DNA of 64,000 nucleotides, from assembly GCF_002056795.1 (NCBI RefSeq), contig NZ_CP020104.1:4907501-4971500 (forward strand). The letters run 5' to 3'. Positions 23,500-32,686 of the stretch are shown one piece after another. Made by a program: the position numbers and the translations under genes. Position 1 is the stretch's first letter. Each line of letters opens with the position of its first letter. Under the pieces are notes generated by a model. The model was not told where the DNA came from and did not search any database. It saw only the letters and a list, made by a program, of their open reading frames with translations. This DNA comes from Spirosoma aerolatum (GTDB taxonomy: Bacteria > Bacteroidota > Bacteroidia > Cytophagales > Spirosomataceae).

Positions 23500-24649
23500 G
23501 GGTACTTATTTTATCAGCCGTGACATGCGTGTAACGCATGGTAGTCAGGATACTCTCATGGCCCAGCAGTTGCTGGATATAGCGGATGTCAATACCTGAT
23601 TCAAGTAGGTGCGTAGCGAAACTGTGCCGTAACGAGTGAATCCCTCCCCTTTTTTGGATGCGGGCGTGAAGCACAGTATCGCTATATACCAGTTGAATGG
23701 CTCTCGTTGTTAATGGCTCGGCCGTTTCGGTATCGTCAAAGAGATACGTTTTAGGCTGATAGCGGGCCAAATAGTCATTTATAATGACGGTGAGTTTCTC
23801 CGAAAACATCACGATGCGATCTTTTTTGCCTTTCCCACCCCGGATTGTAATCAGCCGACGAACGGGATCAAGGTCGGTTAGACGCAGGGTGGCAACCTCG
23901 CTTACGCGCATACCCGTTGCATACACGAGCTGAAACAGCGTTCGGTATTTCAGACTGGTTGTCGCCCGAAAGATTGCTTTCACTTCCTCCACACTATAAA
24001 CAGTCGGCAGTTTGTGGGCTTGTCGCGGATAAGGGATGTCGTAGTGTTGTTTGTTGCGGCCCAATACTTTTTCCTGATAGAACTTCCATCCGTTGATGTG
24101 TACGTTCAGCGTGGCCGGGCTTAGTCGTTTCTTTTCCTGTAGAAATAGCAGATAGGTTTGGTACTGACTATTGGTTAGTTCCTCCAGCGGTTTGTTGCCC
24201 ATGTAACGAATGAGGGCAATCAGCGCCTGTTTGTAATTTCTTATCGTCTTAGGGCTATAGCTCTGAACCCGCAGCACCTTACTGACGGCTACAATAACCG
24301 GGTGACTGTCGTATTTATGTAAGGATGGAGCATACCGAAATGGTTTCCGAAAGGACTGTGACTTACCTACAGGAGGCCAGACGGGATTTGAAGCCAGATT
24401 AACCTCATCAGTTGTAGCGGTTGGTTTGTAAAGCCTCACAACCGCTTCATCGAAGCGACAATAGGCTCTGCCAAAAAGTTGTCCGATTTTAACGACCGAT
24501 TCACGCGTGTTTGGAACAACCCAACACCGTCGGGAGTAGCTCCAGCGTCGGCCTGGAATCTGCCGGATTAGGTCATTACCAATGGGGTCTTCAGGAAATG
24601 AAACGGACAGTAGAGCGGAGTCTTTATCGTCAATACAAATTGTAATCAT
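23474..24649 (-). CDS. Tyrosine recombinase (candidate integrase of the array)
   Basis: A 391-residue tyrosine recombinase. Residues ~1-65 form an extra N-terminal domain with IPGRRWSYSRRCWVVPN, common in Bacteroidota recombinases. Residues ~110-195 are the SAM-like core-binding domain (SYSPKTIRNYKQALIALIRY). The catalytic set is complete: Arg in ATGMRVSEVATLR, Lys in GGKGKKDRIV, HSLRHSFATH, LGHES, and Tyr in RYTHVT. The end ISTLKSPLDDL resembles the IntI tail, but the IntI-specific insertion between the Lys and His-x-x-Arg motifs is missing. The ATG at MITICIDDK is chosen because the upstream frame runs through a palindrome. Same strand as the cassettes. Confidence 0.85.
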   Translation of the reverse strand: MITICIDDKDSALLSVSFPEDPIGNDLIRQIPGRRWSYSRRCWVVPNTRESVVKIGQLFGRAYCRFDEAVVRLYKPTATTDEVNLASNPVWPPVGKSQSFRKPFRYAPSLHKYDSHPVIVAVSKVLRVQSYSPKTIRNYKQALIALIRYMGNKPLEELTNSQYQTYLLFLQEKKRLSPATLNVHINGWKFYQEKVLGRNKQHYDIPYPRQAHKLPTVYSVEEVKAIFRATTSLKYRTLFQLVYATGMRVSEVATLRLTDLDPVRRLITIRGGKGKKDRIVMFSEKLTVIINDYLARYQPKTYLFDDTETAEPLTTRAIQLVYSDTVLHARIQKRGGIHSLRHSFATHLLESGIDIRYIQQLLGHESILTTMRYTHVTADKISTLKSPLDDL

Positions 24650-24678
24650 GTACGATAAGACTTTCCGATTGTTAAAAA

Positions 24679-24761
24679 GTTTCTCTGACAGGATTAACAA
24701 GATGAACAGGATTTCTTGCAATAAACAATCCTGTTCATCTTGTTAATCCTGTCAGAGAAAC
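24679..24761. terminator. 35-bp perfect palindrome between recombinase and dehydrogenase genes
   Basis: Arms 24679-24713 and 24727-24761 are exact inverted copies containing GACAGGATTAACAAGATGAA, separated by 13 bases. It begins 3 bp from the dehydrogenase stop and lies 30 bp upstream of the recombinase ATG. It probably ends minus-strand transcription from the dehydrogenase gene, insulating the recombinase. The same word occurs widely in Bacteroidota genomes, so it may be a dispersed palindromic element. Confidence 0.65.
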
Positions 24762-24764
24762 TTA

Positions 24765-26300
24765 CTACAATTCAAAAGTAATTCCCTGTGCCAGGGGCAT
24801 AGTGGTTCCGTAATTAATGGTGTTGGTTTGTCGGCGCATGTAGGCTTTCCAGGCGTCGGAACCCGATTCGCGGCCACCACCCGTTTCTTTTTCACCCCCA
24901 AAAGCTCCGCCAATTTCAGCACCGGAGGTTCCAATGTTTACGTTGGCAATGCCACAGTCTGACCCCGCAACCGATAAGAATCGTTCGGCTTCACGGAGGT
25001 TCAGGGTGAAAATAGCTGATGATAACCCCTGTGGAACAGCGTTTTGCTGGGCGATGGCATCATCCAGTGTGCTGTATTTAAGCAGATACAGAATAGGCAC
25101 GAAGGTTTCGCGCTGCACAATGGGCCAGCTATTTTCAGCTTCGGCAATGCACGGTTTTACATAACAGCCCGATTCAAACCCTAATCCATCCAGTACCCCC
25201 GGTTCCACCACAAATCGCCCACCTGCCTGCTGTATTTCAGTCACGGCTGTCCGATAATTTTTCACCGCTAACTGGTCGATTAACGGGCCAACGTGGAATG
25301 ACTCATCGAGCGGACTGCCGATTCGAAGTTGGGCGTAGGCATTTTTCAGCCGATTCTTCACATCGTCGTAGATGCTTTCCTGAACAATGACCCGGCGCGT
25401 AGTGGTACAGCGTTGTCCGGCAGTACCAACAGCCCCAAACACAATGGCTGGAATGGCCAACTCCAGATCGGCATGCTCCGACACAATAATGGCATTATTA
25501 CCACCCAGTTCGAGCAGGGTCCGGCCCATCCGTCCGGCGACCGCTTCGGCAACCGCTTTCCCCATCCGTGTGCTGCCTGTAGCCGATACCAGGGCTACGC
25601 GCGGGTCGCGGGCCAGCCATTCTCCTGCATCGCGGCTACCCGTAATAAGGCACGATACACCTTCGGGTACGTCATTATTCCGTAGCACATCCCCAATAAT
25701 CTGTTGGCAGGCCAGCGCCGTCAGCGGTGTTTTTTCGGAAGGTTTCCAGATGCATACATCTCCGCATACCCAGGCAATCATGGCATTCCACGACCAAACG
25801 GCTACAGGGAAATTAAAGGCTGAAATGATGCCTACAATACCCAGCGGATGCCATTGCTCCATCATCCGGTGGGCTGGCCGTTCGGAATGCATCGACAGAC
25901 CATATAACTGACGCGACTGCCCCACGGCAAAATCGCAGATGTCAATAATTTCCTGGACCTCTCCCAGGCCTTCCTGCAACGATTTACCCATTTCATAGCT
26001 CACAAGCGTACCGAGTTCGCGCTTGTACCGCCGAAACTGTTCACCCATCTGCCGGACAATTTCGCCCCGACGCGGTGCCGGAACCAGGCGCCACTGCGTA
26101 AACGCAGCCTGAGCCGTTTCGACTACTTTATCGTAATCCGTACGGGTAGATAGATGTACACGGGCAATGAGCTGGCCATCAGCAGGCGAGTACGAGTCAA
26201 TCGTCTTTTCGCTTCGGTCCGTTGCGGAATGCCAGAAATGCTGCCCTGTACTGGTTCCTGGCTTGACGGGCTGGGTGGGTAGGGGAAGAATAGACTGCAT
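24765..26300 (-). CDS. amaB: Piperideine-6-carboxylate / aminoadipate semialdehyde dehydrogenase (ALDH7 type)
   Basis: A 511-residue aldehyde dehydrogenase. The catalytic Cys is in GTAGQRCTTTRR and the catalytic Glu in LLELGGNNA. The C-terminal signature TSGAEIGGAFGGEKETGGG followed by SGSDAWKAYMRRQTNTINYG is that of the ALDH7 family (antiquitin, AmaB). These oxidise L-aminoadipate semialdehyde, in equilibrium with piperideine-6-carboxylate, with NAD+ in lysine breakdown. The start MQSILPLP is chosen as the second in-frame Met, giving the usual length. It stands alone, head-to-head with the fasciclin gene. Confidence 0.88.
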   Translation of the reverse strand: MQSILPLPTQPVKPGTSTGQHFWHSATDRSEKTIDSYSPADGQLIARVHLSTRTDYDKVVETAQAAFTQWRLVPAPRRGEIVRQMGEQFRRYKRELGTLVSYEMGKSLQEGLGEVQEIIDICDFAVGQSRQLYGLSMHSERPAHRMMEQWHPLGIVGIISAFNFPVAVWSWNAMIAWVCGDVCIWKPSEKTPLTALACQQIIGDVLRNNDVPEGVSCLITGSRDAGEWLARDPRVALVSATGSTRMGKAVAEAVAGRMGRTLLELGGNNAIIVSEHADLELAIPAIVFGAVGTAGQRCTTTRRVIVQESIYDDVKNRLKNAYAQLRIGSPLDESFHVGPLIDQLAVKNYRTAVTEIQQAGGRFVVEPGVLDGLGFESGCYVKPCIAEAENSWPIVQRETFVPILYLLKYSTLDDAIAQQNAVPQGLSSAIFTLNLREAERFLSVAGSDCGIANVNIGTSGAEIGGAFGGEKETGGGRESGSDAWKAYMRRQTNTINYGTTMPLAQGITFEL

Positions 26301-26333
26301 ATACGTTCGAATTGTGGTTTGTTGACAGGTAGG

Positions 26334-26341
26334 CAAATCTA
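26334..26341 (-). promoter_or_regulatory. Putative -7 element of the dehydrogenase gene
   Basis: Minus-strand TAGATTTG matches TAnnTTTG and lies 33 bp before the ATG. A TTG occurs about 16 bp further upstream, a little closer than the usual 19-20. Confidence 0.45.
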
Positions 26342-26530
26342 CCCGCCTTTAGGCAAACAATGCCTATTTCACAACAAACTTTTTGGAAGCGATCGAGTTA
26401 AACCTGAACAAATGATATGACCAATTAGCCTTCATATGCTTCTTAAGATTTTGGGACTTCAGGGATTCCTGACGAACCGATCCTAAACCTAGTGGGATCT
26501 AAAGAACATCTGGGCCAAACAACTAACGTT

Positions 26531-27517
26531 ATGAAAATCAATGGAACGTTGAGCCTGATGGCGATCGGCATCGCACTGGCTTCTACTACAACCTGGGCAC
26601 AAACAACGCCCACCGGAACCGTCTCGTCAAGCTCCATACCGCAGGGAGCCGTTGCACCCGACTCGGCACCCGCTAAAGCGGCTGCCCGTAATCAGAAACG
26701 GGCTATGCGCCAGGCTCGCCGATCAATGAATCAGAACAGTACAAACGGCACGGGCAACACCACCGCCCAGGACGCACAGTATCGGCAGAGTTCTACTAGC
26801 GACGGTACGGCTATCAACAACAGCAACACCACCAATTATAACAGCAACAACGTTACCAATGCCCCTACAGGTGCCGGTAGCAACCCCAATACGATGACAA
26901 ATTCGGGGAATACGACAACATCAGCCCCTACCAATAGCAACCGCAGCAGCATGAACCCAACGGATTCAAATGCAGGAACAGTGGAAGCAGTAAAAGGCGC
27001 TCGAACCACCGAAACACCAGCCGTAAAAGCAGGGAGTACCGTTCGCAATTCAAGCGTGGGGGATTTTATTGGCTCCTCACCCAATTACATAACGCTGCAA
27101 AATGCCCTTCAGTCGTCAGATCTCTATGAGATGCTTAAAGGTAGTGGGCCTTACACGCTTTTTGCACCGACTAACAGTGCATTTAAGAAACTGCCCGCCA
27201 ACGTTCAGGCAGGCTTACTGGATGGCAGTCATCGGGATGCGCTGAAACAACTGCTGTCTTACCATATCGTTAGTGGCGCCCTCAATTCGGATGATTTAGG
27301 CCAACAAATTAAAGCGGGTAATGGCAAGGCTCAATTGAAAACATTATCGGGTGGAACGCTCACGGCTGCCATGGGCGCCAACGGTAAACTATCGCTGACC
27401 GACGAACAAGGCAATACCGTTCATGTCGAGGGTAGTGGCAACAGACAGGCAAATGGGATGGTTTATGGTATCGATAACGTACTCATGTCCAAAACGGGGG
27501 CATCGTCTTTTAGATAA
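26531..27517 (+). CDS. Secreted fasciclin (FAS1) domain protein with Asn/Thr-rich linker
   Basis: A 328-residue exported protein. The start MKINGTLSLMAIG gives a Sec signal ending at TTTWAQ; the frame is open 13 codons earlier. Residues ~60-165 are low complexity, rich in Asn, Thr, Ser and Gly. Residues ~180-320 are a FAS1 domain: NYITLQNALQSSDLYEMLKG, then GPYTLFAPTNSAFKKLP, a YHIVSG strand and NGMVYGIDNVLM at the end. FAS1 proteins mediate adhesion at the cell surface or in the matrix. It lies upstream of the ECF sigma factor gene in the same direction. Confidence 0.88.
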   Translation: MKINGTLSLMAIGIALASTTTWAQTTPTGTVSSSSIPQGAVAPDSAPAKAAARNQKRAMRQARRSMNQNSTNGTGNTTAQDAQYRQSSTSDGTAINNSNTTNYNSNNVTNAPTGAGSNPNTMTNSGNTTTSAPTNSNRSSMNPTDSNAGTVEAVKGARTTETPAVKAGSTVRNSSVGDFIGSSPNYITLQNALQSSDLYEMLKGSGPYTLFAPTNSAFKKLPANVQAGLLDGSHRDALKQLLSYHIVSGALNSDDLGQQIKAGNGKAQLKTLSGGTLTAAMGANGKLSLTDEQGNTVHVEGSGNRQANGMVYGIDNVLMSKTGASSFR

Positions 27518-27531
27518 GACGGAGGAGTAGC

Positions 27532-27600
27532 CGAAACGGGACGGTGGGAGTAATGAAGCTAGCGATACTGGTTTACCTTGCTTCTTATCGTCCCGTTTTG
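27532..27600 (+). terminator. Possible terminator after the fasciclin gene
   Basis: Arms CGAAACGGGACG (27532-27543) and CGTCCCGTTTTG (27589-27600) pair with one G-T, followed by GGCTCATTTTTTCC. The loop is long (45 bases), so the call is tentative. Confidence 0.4.
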
Positions 27601-27698
27601 GGCTCATTTTTTCCATTTTCAGTAAACAACAAGCTTATTCATGCCGTTAATTGAATGATATTGACGTTTATATGTCCGTTCATTTTTTAAAATTCTTA

Positions 27699-27706
27699 TA
27701 TATTTG
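27699..27706 (+). promoter_or_regulatory. Putative -7 element of the sigma factor gene
   Basis: TATATTTG matches TAnnTTTG and lies 20 bp before the GTG start. The -33 TTG is not evident at the usual distance, so an alternative sigma factor is possible. Confidence 0.45.
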
Positions 27707-27726
27707 ACCCAATTAATACACTCTGC

Positions 27727-28278
27727 GTGAAACGCCCGTCCTCTTTAGTGTCAGAAAGCGTCCTGATCGAGAAACTCACTCAACGCGATCAGCAGGCTTT
27801 TCAGTGGCTTTACGATCAGTATTCCCCCGCCCTGTATGGCGTGGTGCTGCGTATTGTCCGCGACGACGAACAAGCTGCCGATCTTCTTCAGGATATCTTC
27901 GTTAAAATCTGGAAAAACCTGGATGCCTATGATGCCAGCAAAGGGCGTTTGTTCACCTGGATGCTGAACATTGCCCGCAACAGCGCTATTGATTCCCTGC
28001 GAGCACGCAAAACTCAGCCTTCAGCAGCAATCCGAACGGATGAAGAAAACGTACATATAGTTGACAGGCAGTATAATACCGAGCAACCCAACCCAGAATT
28101 CATAGGTGTTCAGGAGGTTGTCAATCAGTTACGGCCTGAGCGGAAGCAACTGATTGACCTGGTTTATTTTTCGGGTTATACGCACGAAGAAGCTGCGGAA
28201 AAATTAAACCTGCCTTTAGGAACTGTAAAAACGCGAATACGCGCGGCTTTACAGGAGCTGAAACAACTATTTAAATAA
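27727..28278 (+). CDS. ECF-type RNA polymerase sigma factor
   Basis: A 183-residue sigma-70 family protein beginning at GTG. Region 2 is seen in FQWLYDQYSPALYGVVLRIV and QAADLLQDIFVKIW, with the DNA-melting part GRLFTWMLNIARNSAIDSLR. Region 4 is LIDLVYFSGYTHEEAAEKL followed by LPLGTVKTRIRAAL. Sequence and the neighbour fit the SigK-like ECF group controlled by a membrane anti-sigma factor. The anti-sigma gene follows 16 bp downstream. Methionine sulfoxide reductase is next but separated by ~200 bp. Confidence 0.92.
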   Translation: MKRPSSLVSESVLIEKLTQRDQQAFQWLYDQYSPALYGVVLRIVRDDEQAADLLQDIFVKIWKNLDAYDASKGRLFTWMLNIARNSAIDSLRARKTQPSAAIRTDEENVHIVDRQYNTEQPNPEFIGVQEVVNQLRPERKQLIDLVYFSGYTHEEAAEKLNLPLGTVKTRIRAALQELKQLFK

Positions 28279-28294
28279 TGAACGTAACTAGATC

Positions 28295-29110
28295 ATGAAC
28301 ATAACGGAATATATAGCGTCGGGCATCCTGGAATCGTACGTAATGGGCGCGGTAAGCGACCAGGAACGACGCGAGGTGGAGTGCCTTTCGTCTATCTATC
28401 CTGAGATTCGTCAAGAAATCGATCAACTAGCCGAAGCATTGGAAAATTATGCCCTGCTGCATAGCGTAGAGCCCCCGGCCTCGGTAAAAGATAAATTACT
28501 GAAAGAACTGGAATTTGGACAACCGAAAGAAGTTGAACATGAACCTATCATTCGTGAGTTGCCTACCAATGGCCCAACGTACCGGGTCACCTGGATCGTA
28601 GCCGCTTCAATGGGGTTACTTCTGCTGCTGTTCTCCTTTTATCTGCTGTCCGAATTGCGTACCAATCAGAAAACGCTGGCTGCTACCCGCACAGCAAACG
28701 ATGCGCTACAGCTTGAAATGCGCCAAATACGTGACAATCAATCCCGTACAGAACAGACCTTGGCGCTACTACGCCAGCCCGGTTTACGAACGATAGAATT
28801 GCGCGGCAATGAAAAAGCCCCTCAGGGTGATATGATTGTTTTCTGGAATACGCAAACCCATCAGGTTGCGGTTGATGTTCGGTCCTTACCCAATCTGCCT
28901 GCCGACAAACAGTATCAATTGTGGTCGATGGTTGATGGAAAACCCGTTGACGCTGGTGTATTCGACGCAACAAACGGTACAGAGTTACTTCAACGACTCA
29001 ATCGTACTGTTGCCAGAGCCGACGCCTTTGCCGTTACGGTCGAAAAACGGGGAGGCAGCCCTATCCCTACAACTTCAACCCTACTGGCCTTGTCGCCGGT
29101 GAACGCCTGA
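28295..29110 (+). CDS. Anti-sigma factor, RskA-like
   Basis: A 271-residue single-pass membrane protein. The N-terminal part (ASGILESYVMGAVSDQERRE) is the cytoplasmic helix bundle that binds the sigma factor. A membrane helix lies near residue 100 (WIVAASMGLLLLLFSFYLL). A short coiled coil follows, and the C-terminal RskA domain shows MIVFWNTQTHQVAVDVRSLP, then YQLWSMVDGKPVDAG and FAVTVEKRGGSPIPT. It should hold the upstream ECF factor inactive until a signal in the periplasm triggers its release. Confidence 0.9.
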   Translation: MNITEYIASGILESYVMGAVSDQERREVECLSSIYPEIRQEIDQLAEALENYALLHSVEPPASVKDKLLKELEFGQPKEVEHEPIIRELPTNGPTYRVTWIVAASMGLLLLLFSFYLLSELRTNQKTLAATRTANDALQLEMRQIRDNQSRTEQTLALLRQPGLRTIELRGNEKAPQGDMIVFWNTQTHQVAVDVRSLPNLPADKQYQLWSMVDGKPVDAGVFDATNGTELLQRLNRTVARADAFAVTVEKRGGSPIPTTSTLLALSPVNA

Positions 29111-29314
29111 ACGAGTCCTGGTATTTTATTGTTTTATAGCGACAGACCAACGCGTTGTGGTGTAGGGGAATTAGTATCCCAAAACCCGTTGGGCAGCAAC
29201 CTGTTTCTGTAGTCGTCTGGTAAGCCTGATTTCTCGGGGGATAGGCCATCCGGTAAAATCCTAAACTTCACCAGAAACGTATATCTGAGCATAACGCTTA
29301 ATCGGAAAAAATTC

Positions 29315-29794
29315 ATGAAAACGCTTTTGTTATTCGTATTATCCGCATTTTTTGTTTCGGCAATTCACTATAATCGACCGATTTTCCAGAAAGAAGAACC
29401 GCCAAAGAAAGTGGTCAAGACCGATGCCGAATGGAAGAAAATCCTGACGCCTGATCAGTATGCCGTTCTGCGTGAACACGGCACCGAACGAGCCGGAACA
29501 AGTCCACTGGTAGAGGAACATCGACATGGTGTCTTTTACTGCGCTGGCTGTCATAGTCCGCTTTTCTCATCCGACACCAAGTTTGAATCGGGTACAGGCT
29601 GGCCAAGCTTCTACGCTCCGATCTCGAAAAATGCGGTAAAGGAATCGGTCGATAGAAGTTATGGCATGGTGCGTACCGAAGTAACCTGCGCCGTATGTGG
29701 TGGCCATTTAGGGCACGTTTTCAACGATGGTCCTAAACCTACCGGCCTACGTTACTGTATGAACGGCGTAGCCATGACATTTGAGAAAAAATAA
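29315..29794 (+). CDS. msrB: Peptide methionine (R)-S-oxide reductase, exported
   Basis: A 159-residue MsrB with an N-terminal signal segment ([16 protein letters not shown]). The domain starts at [19 protein letters not shown]. Zinc-binding pairs are CAGCHSPLF and [12 protein letters not shown]. The catalytic Cys is in RYCMNGVAM, and [11 protein letters not shown] is the substrate pocket. It reduces the R form of methionine sulfoxide in proteins, here probably in the periplasm. It follows the sigma/anti-sigma pair at 204 bp; the gap has no gene. Confidence 0.93.
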   Translation: MKTLLLFVLSAFFVSAIHYNRPIFQKEEPPKKVVKTDAEWKKILTPDQYAVLREHGTERAGTSPLVEEHRHGVFYCAGCHSPLFSSDTKFESGTGWPSFYAPISKNAVKESVDRSYGMVRTEVTCAVCGGHLGHVFNDGPKPTGLRYCMNGVAMTFEKK

Positions 29795-29845
29795 CGCAAA
29801 GCCAGAAAGGCCAACCGGTCTTAAAACATCAACAGGCTAAAAAGG

Positions 29846-29875
29846 AACCGGGTTGTTTATACAGCCCGGTTTTTG
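29846..29875 (+). terminator. Intrinsic terminator of msrB
   Basis: AACCGGG and CCCGGTT arms with a 12-base loop are followed by TTTTG. It lies 50 bp after the msrB stop. Confidence 0.75.
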
Positions 29876-29900
29876 TATATCACATCGGCCGAAAATACGT

Positions 29901-29908
29901 TATCTTTG
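29901..29908 (+). promoter_or_regulatory. Putative -7 element of the penicillin-binding protein gene
   Basis: TATCTTTG matches TAnnTTTG; a TTTG lies about 25 bp upstream, somewhat far. The leader to the ATG would be about 110 bases. Confidence 0.45.
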
Positions 29909-30026
29909 GGGTTCGGTCTGGATAGTGCCGTGAGGGTTTACATCGACCGTTTTTTGCTGTCAGCAACAGGCCAATTGGCGTCTGGCTGTAAATACTAGTC
30001 ATAGAGAGTTTTCTTCAATACAACGC

Positions 30027-32603
30027 ATGAGTCAATATAGGGAGCGATTCCGCGCCGTTCGGCACGCTTTTGGTGCATTTCGACAACGGATTCGACAACG
30101 CCAGAGTAAGCTGGGCAGCGTCAGACGCGGAGTAGGCCGACAAATCGTCAGAATAGCCGGTGAAGAACGAGTCAGCTCGTGGGTAAACACATATCAGGGA
30201 TATCGAAATCGCTTACGCGCCTTCATTCATCAATACATTGATCCTGACTCCTGGTATTATCCTTACCTCAAAGGCAGCATTAAAGGGTTTCTCTGGGCAT
30301 TTCTGGCCCTGGGTATTTATGTGTTCATCCTGAACTATAACTTCCTCTACCTCACGGGCTCCATGCCCAGTGTTGAAGAACTGAAGAATCCGAAACTTAA
30401 TCAATCGTCGGAAATTTACTCCCAGGATGGGGTGATGATCGGTAAATTTTATGCTGAAAACCGAACTCCGATCAATTACGAGAACATTCCCAAATCGCTC
30501 ATCAATGCGCTGGTCGCAACTGAAGATGCCCGGTTCTACGAACATGGTGGTATTGACCCACGCGCTATCGGCCGGGCAGTCATTAGCCTGGGCCGCGAAG
30601 GGGGCGGGTCTACCATTACGCAGCAGTTAGCCAAAAACCTGTTTAAAACCCGGCGAAAAACGGAAACAGGGCTACTAACCCGGATTCCACTGATTCGCAA
30701 AGTCATTTATAAGTCGAAAGAATGGCTGATGGCGCTGAAACTGGAACGAAATTTTACGAAAGAGGAAATCATTACCTACTATTTTAATACAGTTGATTTC
30801 GGCAGTAATGCATTTGGTTTGAAAACGGCCGCCCGAACGTTTTTCAACAAAGTCCCCGACAGCCTCAATGTTCAGGAAGGGGCTGTATTGGTCGGCTTAC
30901 AGAAAGCAACAACCAGCTATAACCCACTACGACACCCCGACCGCTCGCGTGAACGGCGGAATGTGGTACTGGCGCAGATGGCGAAGTATAAATTTCTTAC
31001 CAAACACCAGGCCGACTCCATCAGTGCTCTACCCCTGGAAACCGATTTTACGCCCGAGAATCCGTATTCGGGCCCAGCCAGCTACCTTAAGAATGCCGTT
31101 CAGGATTTCGTTAAAAAGTGGGGGGAAGAGAATGGGTACGATCTGTATACCGATGGCTTACGCATCATAACAACCGTCGATTCGCGGATGCAGAAGTATG
31201 CTGAAGAAGCAACCAGCGAGAAAATGAAGCAGTTGCAGCGTACCTTCGACAATCACTGGCGTGGTCGCAATCCCTGGACGGATGAAGATGGTAATGAACT
31301 TCCCGGTTTTATCGACTCTGTTGCCCGACGTACCGAGCGCTACAAATCACTCAGCCGCCGTTTTCTTCCTCTCTATCCCGACTCGATCATGTACTACATG
31401 AAAAATGTGAAGTACAAAATGCGGGTCTTCAGTTGGACCAATAAACGGGGCTACGATTCAACCGAAATGACGCCTTATGACTCCATTGCCTACTATAAGC
31501 ATTTTTTGCAGGCCGGTATGGTCGCTATGGACCCCCGCACGGGGTATATCCGGGCCTGGGTAGGCGGTCTGGATTATGACTACTTCAAATACGACCATGT
31601 AAAACAGGCCAAACGGCAGCCTGGGTCGACATTCAAGCCGTTCGTCTATACGACTGCTATCGACGATACCTTGATTAACCTGAGCCCCTGCGACCGGGTT
31701 CAGGACCGACCTTTCCGCAAGGAGTATCGGGAGAATGGCGAAGACAAAATCTGGGAACCACGCAATTCGACCGGATATTACACCTATTCAAACATGACGT
31801 TGCGCCGGGCACTGGCCCGGTCGGTAAACTCAATCACCGCCCAGTTAACCGATCAGGTTGGCCCGGAACGGGTTGCCGAGTACGCCCACCGGATGGGCAT
31901 CAAAAGTCGTCTACAGGCCGTACCGTCCATTGGTCTGGGGTCGTCGGATGTATCGTTGTACGAGCTGGTTAGTGCCTATTGCACATTCGTCAATGATGGG
32001 GAAACGACAGAGCCGGTGATTGTTCAGCGCATCGAAGATCGGGATGGAAATGTCATTGAAACATTCACGAGCCAGCACAAACGGGCCATCAGTTCTGAAA
32101 CAGCTTTCCTGATGCGGTATATGCTACAGGGCGGTTTGCAGGAGTCGGGAGGTACATCACAAAACCTGTGGTCGTTCGATTTATTTAAAAATCACAATGA
32201 AATGGGGGGCAAAACCGGCACCACGTCGAACAACTCGGATGGTTGGTTTGTTGGTGTATCAAACAATCTGGTGGTTGGGGCCTGGGTTGGTGGCGATGAC
32301 CGGAGTATCCATTTCCGCTCGACGGATTTGGGCGAAGGCGCCAAAACCGCGTTACCGCTGGTCGGGCGGTTTCTGGAAAAAGTGTATGCCGATCCGAACT
32401 TTAAAAACTTACAGGGCCCTTTCCCGAAAGCAGACGGTATTACTAAAAACTATTTAAACTGTGGGCCTTCCGATGATGAAGCTAGTAGCGAGGAATCTGA
32501 CTCGACCGATACGTCAGGGGCATCAGGCGATTCGCTCTTACTCCAAACCCCATCGGAGGTAGAGCCGACCACGCCACCCGATACCACAGGCGGCAATCGG
32601 TAG
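30027..32603 (+). CDS. Class A penicillin-binding protein (PBP1A-like)
   Basis: An 858-residue bifunctional peptidoglycan synthase. One membrane helix lies near residues 90-112. The GT51 glycosyltransferase follows: ATEDARFYEHGGID with the catalytic Glu, and GGSTITQQLAKNLF. The transpeptidase domain (~residues 500-770) has the Ser-x-x-Lys in GSTFKPFVYTT, the SVNS motif, and KTGTTSNNSDGWFVG. A disordered Ser/Asp/Thr-rich tail ends the protein. It polymerises and cross-links cell-wall glycan on the outer face of the inner membrane. It is followed at 83 bp by a hydrolase gene after a hairpin. Confidence 0.93.
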   Translation: MSQYRERFRAVRHAFGAFRQRIRQRQSKLGSVRRGVGRQIVRIAGEERVSSWVNTYQGYRNRLRAFIHQYIDPDSWYYPYLKGSIKGFLWAFLALGIYVFILNYNFLYLTGSMPSVEELKNPKLNQSSEIYSQDGVMIGKFYAENRTPINYENIPKSLINALVATEDARFYEHGGIDPRAIGRAVISLGREGGGSTITQQLAKNLFKTRRKTETGLLTRIPLIRKVIYKSKEWLMALKLERNFTKEEIITYYFNTVDFGSNAFGLKTAARTFFNKVPDSLNVQEGAVLVGLQKATTSYNPLRHPDRSRERRNVVLAQMAKYKFLTKHQADSISALPLETDFTPENPYSGPASYLKNAVQDFVKKWGEENGYDLYTDGLRIITTVDSRMQKYAEEATSEKMKQLQRTFDNHWRGRNPWTDEDGNELPGFIDSVARRTERYKSLSRRFLPLYPDSIMYYMKNVKYKMRVFSWTNKRGYDSTEMTPYDSIAYYKHFLQAGMVAMDPRTGYIRAWVGGLDYDYFKYDHVKQAKRQPGSTFKPFVYTTAIDDTLINLSPCDRVQDRPFRKEYRENGEDKIWEPRNSTGYYTYSNMTLRRALARSVNSITAQLTDQVGPERVAEYAHRMGIKSRLQAVPSIGLGSSDVSLYELVSAYCTFVNDGETTEPVIVQRIEDRDGNVIETFTSQHKRAISSETAFLMRYMLQGGLQESGGTSQNLWSFDLFKNHNEMGGKTGTTSNNSDGWFVGVSNNLVVGAWVGGDDRSIHFRSTDLGEGAKTALPLVGRFLEKVYADPNFKNLQGPFPKADGITKNYLNCGPSDDEASSEESDSTDTSGASGDSLLLQTPSEVEPTTPPDTTGGNR

Positions 32604-32617
32604 CTCAACCATTTACT

Positions 32618-32658
32618 CAAATTTTTAGCCATCCAGGATTCGGCTGGCTAAAAATTTG
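32618..32658 (+). terminator. Hairpin after the penicillin-binding protein gene
   Basis: Exact 14-bp arms (CAAATTTTTAGCCA at 32618-32631 and its complement at 32645-32658) with a 13-base loop. The T run lies inside the stem, so it may work in both directions. Confidence 0.6.
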
Positions 32659-32686
32659 CAGGAGTACTATTCACACAATTCAGGTT

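Noticed and set aside
23474..24649. Calling the recombinase IntI outright
   Set aside because: The IntI-specific internal domain is missing and the KSPLD-type end is also common in other Bacteroidota tyrosine recombinases.
24650..24721. N-terminal extension of the recombinase up to 24721
   Set aside because: The extra 24 codons lie in a long perfect palindrome and have no recombinase-like residues; the ATG at 24649 begins the recognisable domain.
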